This document shows positions 37,489-48,787 of a stretch of 64,000 nt of DNA, in pieces (the stretch's first letter is position 1; each line of letters opens with the position of its first letter). A model generated the notes under the pieces. It was not told the DNA's origin, did not search any database, and worked only from the letters and a program-made list of their open reading frames with translations. Both the position numbers and the translations under genes were made by a program. The DNA is from Gigaspora margarita (taxonomy: Eukaryota > Glomeromycota > Glomeromycetes > Diversisporales > Gigasporaceae): positions 85,598 through 149,597 of the forward strand of contig WTPW01001612.1 in the NCBI GenBank assembly GCA_009809945.1, given 5' to 3'.

Positions 37489-38067
37489 CTCTAACTATCT
37501 GTACAATAATTTAGTAATTATCTCTAGCTACCTTTGCACAAATTAACAATAGGATTGCTATATCTCTTAGGTTGGAAAAGTTATAAAAAAGAAGCATTTA
37601 TTTCTTACTGTAAAAGTTAGAGTTCCATATCCTTACCTAGAATCTTAGCTTAGGATATTATTTTTATCTCTTTCTTTATATTGTAAAGTACTAGAAAAAT
37701 GGATACCATTTGTGTCTGAAGCTAAATAAATATCGGGCTGATTTGTGTTGATCTCTATAGCTGATTGGCTAATATGTACATCATGTAAGTAGAATCTATG
37801 ATATTTATGCCTCTATATAAAGTCCTTGCTATGCTTTGGACTAATAATATTCCTCTCTAGGTTAATTCCTTCAGGCAAGGCTTATTACCATTTATTATTA
37901 TTTAATAAAATTATATACTATTCTTATAATGAACTGTTTGCCTCCTGCTGTGAAGTAAAAGTAAAATACTTTACTTGCACCCTGTGTATATTTATAAATA
38001 TATTACAGTACCAGGTGATCTTGTTACTTTGCTATATTTGATACAAGAAGGCTATAGCACTATAACA

Positions 38068-38454
38068 AGTAGTGTTATAAAAAAAAAAAAATTGGCCAGT
38101 ATTTGGCCTATAGCCAAAACAATTCAGCCCAATTTTATATTTATTTCCTTTTTTAGATCCAGAGTGCAACTAGAGTGCACTTACTAAAATAAAAAATCAA
38201 AATCCAAAATAGGAAATCAAAATAAGAATTTAATTGATTTAATTGTGAATTAAATTCAAGATAATCACAAAATTGATGTGCAATTAAAAAATATTACTCT
38301 AATAAAAATGTATCTAATCCACCTATATAATTATTAATTATATTGTAGTATTATATAATTAAACTAAATTTATATATTTGCTTATTAATATTATTGATAA
38401 TTAAAGATTGTTTTTACAAAAATAATGATTAGTTAGATAGTTATTATATAAAAT
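38068..38454. other. AT-rich spacer
   Basis: No feature recognised. Confidence 0.5.
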
Positions 38455-38640
38455 CTTAAAATAGGACTCTAGATATCTCTCATATAGATCATAACTGATC
38501 TGTATGAATTTAGACATTTTTTGCTACCCCAAAATCAAGTAAATTTGCTAAAAGTTGGATTATTACATATAAATTTTATAGCAATTTGCTAAAAACTAAA
38601 TTATAACATTTAGCATCAGATAAATAAATTTTTTTATTTG

Positions 38641-40690
38641 AATTTGTAGAATTAAAATAAAAAAATTTTCATCAAATTTGGTCAAGAACTCGTGGAGATA
38701 TCTTTGATGAAAGTTCATATAAACAATTTTAATGTAGCTTTTTTGTAATATGTTTTTTTGCTTTTTCAAAATAACTCACTGTTCAGTGATAATTTACAAG
38801 AAATATTACTATGCTAACTAAAACAAATTTTATAACAAAACTTTTAGTGCATATCATAGACCAATAGAATCTCAAATTCATAAAATAATATTCAAAACTC
38901 ATGAAGATATTAATGTTTTTGTAAATTTAGACGCATACATTTTTGCAAGTTTTTCCCTATATTCAAATGCTTCCGAAGCATTTTCTCAAAATGAAACCTC
39001 CAAAATGTGACTAAGTAAGATGATATAATAGGTATTCGAGAGTCTTAAATTAAAATTTCATCAAAAACGGATTAATATTGACGAAGTTATGATGATTTTT
39101 CAATTTGCTTCCAGATTCAGATTTTCTAAAATTTTTAATTTTGATGAAACAGAAAAATTACTATCACATGCTAGATTTTCACAAGTTCAAATGAAACAAG
39201 TTACTATGCACTAAGTATACATTTAGAGAATATATTTGATTAATAGAATCTCAATTTTCATGAAAAATTATTGAAAACTCATAAAGATATTAACATTTTT
39301 GTAAATTCAGACACATATATTTTTACAAGTATTCCATATATTCAAATGCTTCTGAAAGCACTTTCTCAAAATAAAACCTCCAAAATGTGACTAAGTAAGT
39401 TGATATAATAGATATTCGAGTGTTTTTAGTTAAAATTTTATCAAAAATCAATTAATATTGACAAAGATATTTAAATTTTTCATTTGCAACTAGATTTAAA
39501 TTTCTCTTAATTTTGGCACATAATATACATTTTTGAAAATAGAAAAAATCTTTTATCAAAGATATCTCTATGAGTTCTTGAACAAATTCAATAAAACTTG
39601 TTTCTTTGAATTCTCCAAATATATAGAATTCAAATAAAAAAATTTTTATCGAATTTGGTCAAGAGCTCATAGAGATATCTTTGATAAAAGATTCTTCTAT
39701 TTCCAAAAAGTATTTTATAAAGAAGCTGTGCCAAATGAAAAAAGCTATTATGGAATGAATATTTAACTAAATAACTTGAAATTATAGAAACAAAAATTTT
39801 AATCTATACTCTATTGCAGTATTGTCATAGGATAGTTTTGGACAATGATTTGGACAATTTTGGACAATTTTGGACAATTAAATAAAGTAAAATTACCTAA
39901 AATTTTATTAAAATAACCTATTTTAATTTTAACTAGAATGTGTTTAGCACCTAAAAAAATATATAGCTATATATTTTTTAGATAGATTTATTAATTATTA
40001 AAGCCTAGACAAGCTTTGGACAATCTTGGATATTTGGACAATTTTGGACGTGGAAAGCAAAAAAAGGCTGTGGATAGCCAAAACGTACTTCACTGCTCTA
40101 TTGATTTTATTAGTGTGCAGTAACTTGTTTTATTTGGACTTGTGAAAATCTAGCATGTGATGGTGATTTTTCTGTTTTTATCAAAATTGAAATTTTAGAA
40201 AATCCGAATCTGAAAGCAAATTGAAAAATCATTATAACTTCATCAATATCAGTTTATTTTTGATAAAATTTTAATTTAAAACTCTCGAATACCTATTATA
40301 TCAACTTACTTAGTCACATTTTGGAGGTTTTATTTTGAGAAAGTGCCTTCAGAAGCATTTGAATATAGAGGAAAACTTGCAAAAATGTATGCATCTAAAT
40401 TTACAAAAACGTTAATATCTTTAAGAGTTTTCATTATTATTTCATAAAATTGAGAGATTCTATTATTCTATATTATGTGCTAAAAGTCTTGTTATAAAAT
40501 TTTTTAGTTAGCATAGTAAAATTTCTTGTAAATCATTGCCGAACAGTGGGTTATTTTGAAAAAGCAAAAAAACATATTACAAAGAAGCTATATTAAAATT
40601 GCTTACAAAAACTTTCATTAAAGATATCTCCACGAGTTCTTGACCAAATTTGATGAAAATTTTTTTATTTTAATTCTACAAATCTATAGA
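38641..40690. repeat. 2-kb imperfect palindrome with a duplicated arm segment
   Basis: The left arm (38641-39213) pairs with the right arm (40114-40690): ACATGCTAGATTTTCACAAG with CTTGTGAAAATCTAGCATGT, and CCTCCAAAATGTGACTAAGT with its inverse near 40310. The spacer repeats part of the left arm directly (39225-39500 resembles 38840-39130), then has a smaller hairpin (39540-39705) and tandem TTTGGACAAT units at 39838-39880 and 40015-40050. Confidence 0.85.
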
Positions 40691-41008
40691 ATTCAAATAA
40701 AAATTTTATTAAATTTGATCAAGAACTTTTAGAGATAATATTAACTACAATTATTATAATTATTATGCAAATTACTAACTAATTTACAATTGTATTATAT
40801 AATTATTTGTTTATTAATATACAATCACTATCAATGATCATAATACATATGCAGTGTAAGTACCAAGTTGCTATTAATATTAAAGCTTGATTACATGCTA
40901 CAACTACTTTTATTATTTTCAATTATAATTGATTATTACTTTACTCTATATAGCAATTAATGACTTGTTATATCCAGATCGATTATTATAACGCAACTTA
41001 ACTTGTTA

Positions 41009-41321
41009 CCGTAAATTATCGAAATAGCAGGCATGAGCATTAATTTGAAATTTGTGCCCTCTAAAAATAGCATATGCAAATTCGAAATAACACCTATGTG
41101 CGACCTGAAATAACATGCACCCCATATAGAATTATTACTTGTCAAATCCAGATTTTCTTTTAATTTATTATTATTTTTTATAGTTAATTTTTTTTATTTA
41201 TATGTTTTTTTATTTTATTAAAAATTAACTCTTGTTTCAAATAACGCCTATGGGCATACTCGAAATAGCATGCATATAGTCAAAATAGCATGCCCCTGCT
41301 CACTATTTCAAGAATTTACAG
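41009..41321. mobile_element. TA-flanked MITE, 313 bp
   Basis: Ends CCGTAAATTATCGAAATAGC and the inverse of CTGTAAATTCTTGAAATAGT, bordered by TA (41007-41008, 41322-41323). Inside, AAATAGCATG/AAATAACA.. phrases repeat. The CCGTA start resembles the family at 57172 and 60614. Confidence 0.7.
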
Positions 41322-41515
41322 TACAATAATTTTTGCAAAATAGAAGTAACTTGCTAAAAATAAAATATAACATGCATAAAATCTTAGTAATTCGACAAAA
41401 TATTCAATTAAGTAACTTTTTAAAATTAACTTCAATTTGCTAAATTTTAAATTTGGACCTTAGATCAAATTTGAATCAATTTGCTAAAAAAAAAAAAAGA
41501 CATATGAGGGTAAGT

Positions 41516-41749
41516 CAATAGAAAAGGGACAAATTTTTTCTAAGTAAAAGTTTTCTTGACTTTAATCTTAAATATCTTAACAACTATCTTAATAAATTTA
41601 ATAAATTTTTTTTATTTTAATTCTATATAATTTCAAGATTAAAATAAAAAATTTTTTGGCAAATTTGATTAAATAGTTGTCAAGATATTTTAATTTAAAA
41701 TTAAAAAAATTTACTAAAAATGATTTGTCCCTTTTCTATTGACCCACCC
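41516..41749. mobile_element. Palindromic MITE, 234 bp
   Basis: GTCAATAGAAAAGGGACAAA at the left and its inverse at the right, with CATAT on both sides (41511-41515, 41750-41754). The interior is a hairpin sharing AATTCTATA..AAATTTGATTAAATAGTTG with other foldback elements. Confidence 0.7.
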
Positions 41750-42174
41750 CATATATCAGAGATATTCAGGGTCCTCTTAAAATCTAATTAGTTGATCTGA
41801 AGCCATCTTTTGCTGTAGGCACCTCTATATATACGTTAAATTTTTATTTACAAAATTTTTAATTAATAATCCAAATAAGATTAGCAAAAATTACTTTATT
41901 AGAGTTGTTTAAAGTAGAGGCAATGCATATTTAAAAATGTTTTAATTAATTTTAGATTAGATTTCCTATACTTGGAAGGATCTATAAATAATATTATGCT
42001 TGAGGGGTCCTCCAAAATATAATATTTTTTTAATAAGTGGGATCAAAAAAATTTAATTTAATTTTTTTATAAAAATTTGATTAAATTTTGATTCAGAAAT
42101 CCAAATTGAATAATATTGGTACCATTCAAAATGTCTTAGGAAGAGCATTCTAATATTACTAAAATTATTTGATT

Positions 42175-43152
42175 TTTTCAACTTTGGCAGTCTTGCTGGT
42201 ACTTTATTGAATTAAATTATATGACACATTTATTGAGAAAAGAATACAACTAGCCACATGTGCACTTTTGGTACCTAATTTAAGTAGTCCACCCAAAGGT
42301 TCTATACCTACAACCAGTGTTTAAAATAGAAATTTTAATTTACCAGTACATGCACCTGTTCTATAAAAAAATACCAGTTCAAAAAAAAAAAACCTGCATT
42401 AGTAGAAATGATCATCAGATCATTGGAGGCACATAGATGCACGCACTGGTTACTTCAAAAAATTCCGGATCATGCCCGTTTGTTGCACTGGCCCAATTTT
42501 AAAATACCAGTATATGCAATATAAAAAACGGTAGATCCAGATTTTTATCATGCTATTTTATATACTGCCTACAACCCAACTACAGAAGTTGCTTATTTAA
42601 ACTCTTTTGTTTCCCAATGTTTATAACACAAATTTCTAATTTCAAAGTCCAACCTTACCTCATTTCCTTTAGAGAAATCAAGTGCGAACTGCTACACCAG
42701 ATTTAAAACTGGGGTTGCACTATTAAACAGCTATATTCCATTTTGTAGGCATCTATAGATTTTCAGTAACTGATGTATCTGCATTATACTAGTCCAGTTT
42801 TTCTAAACTGCTAGGTACCTCCCTTGACCTTTTAAGGTTTGTTCAGATCCCAGCACCAACCTCTTTTATGATAGCACTGTCAAAGATCCTAATTTACCTC
42901 CTTAATCAGAACTTCCCAAATGGGTTTCTGTTTTTTCAGTTCCTTGGATTTTTTAGTATAACTACACTATTGCACTGAGAGCTCCTATTCAAAATGGTGG
43001 AACCAAGGTTACAGGTTTCTCACCCAACCAATATGAGCCACAGTTATCAAAATATAGGCCTAATTTTCATTATTGTCATCAGTGGGATTTGAACTTTTGA
43101 CCTGCCACTTGGGGGTGACAACCTGGCCACTTCTCTAAATCATCACACCCTT
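42175..43152 (-). mobile_element. SINE-like retroposon with tRNA-like head
   Basis: On the minus strand the head shows an A-box-like ATTTAGAGAAGTGG (43140-43127) and a B-box-like AAGTTCAAATCCC (43096-43084), then a long body and a tail CTGCCAAAGTTGAAAAAA like that of the 1.1-kb retroposon. AAATTATTTGATT (42162-42174) and AAATCATTTGATT (43153-43165) are a 13-bp target duplication with one change. After subtracting the nested MITE it is about 720 bp. Confidence 0.75.
42315..42567. mobile_element. hAT MITE, 253 bp, inside the retroposon
   Basis: Ends CAGTGTTTAAAATAG and the inverse of CAGTATATAAAATAG, with a perfect 8-bp duplication CCTACAAC (42307-42314, 42568-42575). Confidence 0.8.
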
Positions 43153-43486
43153 AAATCATTTGATTTAGAATACTGAATCAAGAGTTATTAACAAAATACT
43201 ATTGGCTATTATCTTTTTATATAAAATCACTATACAATTAATAGCTTTTTTGTGAATAACACTTGATCCAGTAATCCAAATAAAATAATTTTAGTATCAT
43301 TGGATTCATCTCATAAAAACGAATCAAATAGTACCAAAATTATCCAGATTAGGTTGCTATATTATAATATATTCAAGTTTTTGTAAAATTATATATATAA
43401 ATATAAGGATTTTAATTTTTTTATATAGTCTAAAAGGATCAAGAGCTACTTATAGGGGTATATAACATTATTTATAAATACTGCTT

Positions 43487-43962
43487 AGGGTTAGATTAGG
43501 TTTTAGATAGAGTTATATAAGCAAATATAATATTTTTAATTAATACATCAAGGTAGATTTAGATTGCTATCTTTCAGATTTTTGCTTTTATTTTTTATTT
43601 TACTTCACTAGCAATTATCAAAATTCTATAATTTGATTGGTAGTTAATCACATGATTTGCTTCTACTTTAGACATCCCTATATTGGGACAATAGTAAATT
43701 TTGGATATGTAAAATGTAAATTTTTATTATATCCTAGAATCTAAGCAAACTTTAATAAATAGTAATTTTTTATTAAGCTAACAACCCAAATAATTAATTA
43801 AAAGTTGTAGAGCTCACTGAGATGCATCTAATAGTAGTTAAATTAGTTTAGTGGATACAGAGTTATTATTAAAAAATAATTGGCTAACTTTATAAAATTT
43901 TTATGTAAACAATAGTTTATTTATATAGGATTTTATATAGTCATCCAATTATTTTTTAATAA
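43487..43962. other. AT-rich spacer with a relative of the 49.7-kb palindrome
   Basis: At 43765-43935 the text AAGCTAACAACCCAAATAATTA, AAAGTTGTAGAGCTCACT and ATGTAAACAATAGTTTA parallels one arm of the palindrome at 49730-49870. No gene seen. Confidence 0.5.
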
Positions 43963-44481
43963 GGGGGCATCCATAAATTACGTTATGCTTGAGGGGGGGC
44001 CCCCAAATATAACGATTTTGCACTATGTGGGGGGTCCCCCCGACATAATGCAATTTTTTTCTAAAAATTTGTCTAAAACTTGATCCAGTGGCCCAAGTTG
44101 GATGATTTTGGTACCATTCGAATCATCTCGAGGAGAGGATACGAAAGGTACCAATTTCATTTGATTTGGATCATGTTTTATTAACGAAATACTATTGGTT
44201 ATTATGTTTTTTTATAAAATTACTATAAAATCAATAGTATTTCGTTAATAAAACGTGATCTAGTGATCCAAATGAAACGATTTTGGTACCACTGGATTCG
44301 TTCATATAGACCAATCAAATGGTACCAAAATCATCCAGATTGGATCACTGGGTCATAATATATTCAAGTTTTTGTAAAATTTTATATATAAACATACAGA
44401 TTTTTAAAATTTTTTTTATATAGTAGAGGGGGGTCAAGAGCTACTATGTAGAGGTACATAACATTATTTATGGATGCCCCC
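43963..44481. mobile_element. GGGGGCATCC-ended MITE, 519 bp, best-kept copy
   Basis: Ends GGGGGCATCCATAAATTACG and the inverse of GGGGGCATCCATAAATAATG, with TAA on both sides (43960-43962, 44482-44484). Runs of G and C (GGGGGGGCCCCC, GGGGGGTCCCCCC) lie near the left end. The centre is a palindrome around AATACTATTGGTTATTATG and its approximate inverse. Confidence 0.85.
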
Positions 44482-44826
44482 TAATAGGCCAATTTGGTTT
44501 ATTTAATTCAGAATTGGTATGAATGGAATTTAGACAATATCTATCTAAATTTTATTGTTTGAATGTCTGATCAAAAGCAATAGATGTAGAATTGGAGTAG
44601 AGTTAGAATTCAAACAACCTGATTGGTCAATTTTTAGGTATTGTAAAAAAAAAGTAAAAATTCAAAAAAAGCAGGTTAAAAAAAAAGTGAAAGCCATATT
44701 AAACAACATTTGTTTAGGTAAAAAAATAAAGACTTAAAAAAAAAATCTGTATTGATCGATTTGCTATTTTTAGTTGATTACCTCATTTTAGAAAATTAAA
44801 TTCTGATAATTTTCATGAGCTTATAA

Positions 44827-44953
44827 CAGTGTTTATTTTTTACAGTATGTGCAAGTGTGATACATATGCAAATCTAATCAAATTGCTTTATTTTAAAATT
44901 TAATTGGACCTACACAGTGTGTGCATATGCACATACTGTGAAAAATAACACTG
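44827..44953. mobile_element. Small hAT-like MITE, 127 bp
   Basis: Ends CAGTGTTTATTTTTTACAG and the inverse CTGTGAAAAATAACACTG; GCTTATAA precedes and GCTTAAGC follows (5 of 8 bases equal). Spacers 44485-44818 and 44962-45600 hold nothing else recognised. Confidence 0.6.
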
Positions 44954-45624
44954 GCTTAAGCTCATATTCATATAAGATCCTGTTTGCACTAGTTATTTAA
45001 TGGTTATTCAATAAATAATCAAATAACTAGATCATTTACCATTCCTGTATATATGTATATACAGAAAATAAGACTATCTTATACTTTCTATTAGGCACAC
45101 AAACAATAACCCATAATATATATTTATTATTAGCTATCTAGTTCAAACTAGTATAGAATTTTTTTTTTTCAAAGGCCAGATATTTTTTTTAAAAAAAAAC
45201 AAAAACAGAAATAAAATAAATAAATTTAATAATTGAACTAATCAGTTTAATTTGACAAATAACACTCTAAATTTTTTTTTGTAGAAATATAGTTTTTAAT
45301 ACATATGTAGCATTCAATTTCTTATGATAAATTTTATAAAACTTTATATATGTAATTCAAATACTATCAATAGGAAAAGGTAAATTATGTGAAAACAAAT
45401 CATACAACTTCCACTTGGTAACTTGATTTTTGGCAAAGTGTGTTTCTAAATCAAGAAATTCTATTTTAGTATTAAGATCACTGTTTCTTTTTCAAACTTT
45501 TCATCGATTAACAATTCTTCCTATCTATTGATAATAGTATTATCAAAATTAGCCTTTGAAGTAATATCATCTTTTACACTATTATCAATAACTTTTTCAG
45601 ATTTTTGTTCTTAATCCTACAATG

Positions 45625-45830
45625 AAAAAGAAGCAGTTAGAATAGACGCAGTTGGGAAAGAAGCAGTTAGAATAGAAGTAGTCAGAGTAGAAGCAGTTAG
45701 AGTAGAAACAGTCAAGGTAGAAGCAATTGAAGTATAAGCAATCGAGGTAAAAGCAATCAAGATAGAAGCATTTGAGGTAGAAATATTAGAGAGAATTGAA
45801 ATAGAAGAAGAGTTGTTTGATAGAATATAG
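45625..45830 (+). repeat. 15-bp minisatellite, in-frame five-residue repeat
   Basis: About a dozen units of GTAGAAGCAGTTAGA type. Read on the plus strand in one frame they give KEAVRIEVVRVEAVRVETVK and similar, broken by one TAA, and continue EIEEELFDRI to a stop. There is no good start or partner domain, so I annotate it as a repeat, possibly a remnant of a repetitive host protein. Confidence 0.7.
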
Positions 45831-45969
45831 TTTGAATTAGATTTTTTTTTATGAGTGCATAAAATTTTTGCTCAAAATTATCTTATTGCAACTACTTTCT
45901 TATCCTATAAAAAAAAAAATTTAATATAATTAAATTTAAAGCTTTAAAAATAAAACCTGCCTTTAGATT

Positions 45970-48270
45970 ACTTCACAATAGTAAACACAAAAAACTTATT
46001 GTAGAAAAAAGCCTTTCTACTAATGCAGTAGTAATACATATGCCAAATAGTTGGCATGCAGTATGACTTCTCTGGCACAGCACCTGAATTATATGATCAT
46101 AAAAGAATAATGTTTTCTTTAAATTGGTTAAAGTTTTTTTCACTAAAAAGATATTTTTGGTGCTTGTAAAGTTCAAGTTCACAAAGTAGACAGTCTAGAT
46201 CAGTTTTAAACCAGGCTTGGTAATAATATAATAACCATGCTCCCAAATATGTAAAATTAATATATTGTTAAGTTTGATTAAAATAGGTTAATCGATATAA
46301 AGGATGAAGAATAAAAGAAAGAATAAGTAATAGTTGTTTCCAAATGGCCATCTTTTTTCAAGCCATGTGATCATTTTTGTTCAGAATTGAAATAATTCAA
46401 GTTCTTTAAATATTTGAATAAAAAAGCCAAAAGCATGTAAAAAATTATGAAGATGGTTATATCATGTTGTATAAGATCAGATGCAATACAAAAAGAATGA
46501 AGAATATAATAAGAGACTCCTATAAAGAATCCTAATTAATAACAATTTTAACATTTGCTAGAAGCTTCAAATCATCATCTGAAGTTGTATCATTCTTGGT
46601 AACAAGAGTCTAAAAAAAATATACTATATATATGCTATATATATAATATAATTTTAAAATAAAAATAATTTACTTTTAATAGATACTTATTTTTGAGAAC
46701 ACTATCTAAGCATTCAAAATAGCTGTTTCACCTTGTTATACTTGGTGTAATAAAATTAACATATTTTTTTGAACACTTATTTGCTCATTATGCAGCTTAG
46801 CTATGAAATATACAGAATGATAAAAAAAAATAACTATACATATGCTCTGATTTTTTGGAATTTATAAAAAAGCATATTTTTTAAAAACCTTTAAAGCTAA
46901 ATAACTCTTGATCTACTAGTCTATTTTAAATGATTTTACTAACAAAATGTTCATCTCTTTGAGACGATTCCAATGAGCCCAAAAACATAAAATCTAATCA
47001 CAGAATTATAAGAAAATTTACTGTCAAATAAGGTAAAATAAAGCAATTGGTTTAACCAATTGCTCCACTATACCTTATTTGATAGTACATTTTCTTATGA
47101 TCCTGTAATTGGATTTTTATGATTTTGGACTCAATGGAATCATCTCAAAAAGATGAACATTTTGGTAGTAAAATCATTTAAATAGACTAGTAGATCAGGA
47201 GTTATTTAGTTTTAAAGGTTTAAAAAAATACGCTTTTTTATAAATTCCAAAAATCAGAGCATATGACAAAGTGCATGTTTACTTGTATTTCTGAATGCTA
47301 ATAATTCTTTGAATATGTCACCAACACAGCAATTTGCTTGATAAGCAAAGCAGAAAATAAAAATCTTATCATGCATTTTGCAACTTAAAGAACAATGAGC
47401 TGCTACATATTCTCTAGCTAAATCTGTTACGAGACTATTTACTCTTATATTTAATTCTTTTGTCTCATCAAAAAATGCATGAATTCTAGAAATTACTTCT
47501 TCTTGTCATTGTCTTTCAATACTAATATCTTTTGCTCCCAAACTAAGGTTTCTTCAGAAGATATAATAAATACTATGCCTATTAATTCTTGATTTACAAC
47601 ATTATACCAACCATCAAAGGCAATTATAATTCCAATTTTGTTTTACATACAAGTTCTTTTATTGTTGTTTGAACCTTATTAGTTGCTTTGATTAAAATAT
47701 AATTACTAAGTAACTTTCAGTTAAATAATTTTAAATATGGAGAAATAAAATAAAATAATTCTCTAATATTAGGGTTTTAATCTATTTAAATGCGAATCCA
47801 GCTAAAATTGTAGCACAAAGTACAAGTTGTTCAAATTTGGGAACTTTAGAGGCACAAATTGAATAGCCAAGGTATTGAGACAATTTTGATTGTTTTTTTG
47901 AAGGTGGTATTAAATTATTTTAATTATTGTTATTATCATCCATATAGAGTTGTTTGTTTGATGATGATATAGCTGAATTAATAATATTTTGAATTTCTTT
48001 TGATGAATACTTTTGAGCAAAATAAGGCAGTCTTTGAGATAATTGGCACAATAACATTTAGTATTTGTAATTTTCATAGTTTTATCTTATAAAGGAAAGT
48101 ATTTTCTAACTGCTTTTATGCAGGGACAACAAATAAATTTCTGATTACTTTTATTTGCCCATTCATTCAGAATAATGTAGAAATAGTTAGTAAGTAAATG
48201 TGGTGGCTTTTCTCCCTTTTACTGCATATTTTGCATGATGATAAAGTCTTTAGATAAAAATTAATGAAGA
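45970..48270 (-). pseudogene. hAT-superfamily transposase, broken
   Basis: Minus strand, N- to C-terminal. A BED-like zinc-finger start CKIC near 48236. A stretch including QYLGYSICASKVPKFEQLVL near 47875. A catalytic-core block with VTDLAREYVAAHCSLSCKMH near 47430 and DKIFIFCFAYQANCCVGDIF after it. Then LEKRWPFGNN near 46350 and the dimerisation tail HTACQLFGICITTALVERLF near 46060. hAT transposases show ..DSAGEY.., C.AH..N....DIF.. and ..SVERLWS.. in this order. Here the first Asp-Ser reads Asp-Leu and many stops and frame changes occur. A palindromic MITE (46839-47265) is inserted between the core and the tail. The element's own inverted ends were not found. Confidence 0.8.
46839..47265. 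mobile_element. Near-perfect palindromic MITE inside the hAT transposase
   Basis: Inverse arms from CATATGCTCTGATTTTTTGG to CCAAAAATCAGAGCATATG, centre near 47052 at AAGCAATTGGTTTAACCAATTGCT. Transposase coding lies on both sides. No clear target duplication. Confidence 0.85.
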
Positions 48271-48299
48271 TGATGAAACTGTAAAATTGTTTTATCAAA

Positions 48300-48787
48300 T
48301 TATTTTATTTTTGTGCTTTTATATTTTTTTCAAATTTATCTAACAATCTTCATTTTATCTAATTTACATTTTGGAATACAAGAAGATTAATAACATTGGG
48401 CTTGACAACAGGAGTATATCTTTTTTTCATATTTTGATTTTTTTAATGTTAATTCTTGTGTGAATTTGAAGTTACATCTGAAATTATTTTAGGTTTTCAT
48501 GCTTACTTTCACAGCCTTGCTTGTTTTAGCTTTATTATTACTTATTATTATATGCATGACTATAATTTAATTACTTGACATTTGAGTTAGTAGATCCAGA
48601 TACAAGTAGTAAAGCATATAAGTATGAAATCAGATGTTACTAACCTTTTTTGCCTTTTTTGTTATATCAATTAATTTTACATAATTAATTGATGATGAAT
48701 AAGTCATATGAACCATAAATAATTAGCCATAAATAAAAAATAATAAAATATATTAAAAGGGAATATAATTTTGTCGCACCTGCGACA
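48300..48787. other. AT-rich spacer upstream of the hAT pseudogene
   Basis: It may contain the lost 5' end of the hAT element; no inverted end is recognised. Confidence 0.4.

Larger units (their letters stand above)
29345..38067 (+). mobile_element. Ancient Ty3/Gypsy relic, related to the 12.6-kb element (fossil)
   Basis: Parts seen: protease-like around 29370-29630, Cys/His-rich stretch around 30500-30790, a region matching the post-protease region of the younger element around 30800-31600, RT around 32010-32900 and RNase H around 33030-33410. Each resembles the corresponding part of the element at 12584-23725. A candidate 3' LTR lies at 36209-38067; the 5' part and 5' LTR are not seen. It is heavily broken (dozens of places) and carries at least four later insertions (29720, 33929, 34619, 36893). 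Much older than the first copy. Confidence 0.75.
36209..38067 (+). repeat. Candidate 3' LTR of the Gypsy relic
   Basis: Starts TGTTATAAAATAGG and ends with GGCTATAGCACTATAACA, like the younger LTR (TGTTATAGAA...GGCAATAGTCGCTTATAACA). Near the 3' side AATGAACTGTTTGCC..GTGAAGTAA..TACTTGCACC parallels AATGAACTGCTCTAGTGAAGTAA..CTACTTGCACAC. Longer than 530 bp because it holds a minisatellite and the insertion at 36893-37488. Confidence 0.55.
38463..41775. mobile_element. hAT-like foldback element, 3313 bp, family F1
   Basis: Ends AGGACTCTAGATATCTCTC and the inverse of AGGACCCTGAATATCTCTG, bordered by a perfect 8-bp duplication CTTAAAAT (38455-38462, 41776-41783). The subterminal text CATA.AGATCATAACTGATC and TTTGCTAAAA matches the element at 5783-7145. 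It has no transposase; most of it is a long inverted repeat (38641-40690), and it hosts two later MITEs (41009, 41516). Confidence 0.8.
41973..43486. mobile_element. GGGGGCATCC-family element, decayed, with nested inserts
   Basis: The left part has ATCTATAAATAATATTATGC and the right part ATAACATTATTTATAAATAC, both degenerate versions of the ends at 43963-44481; interior phrases (GAATAATATTGGTACCATTC, CTTGATCCAGTAATCC) also match. A retroposon at 42175-43152 splits it. Confidence 0.7.

Noticed and set aside
37826-38187. Two overlapping 70-codon frames
   Set aside because: They lie in the candidate LTR of the old Gypsy relic and have AT-driven, hydrophobic composition.
44555-44737. 60-codon Lys-rich frame
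   Set aside because: Low-complexity AAA-rich sequence with no domain, start context or neighbour support.
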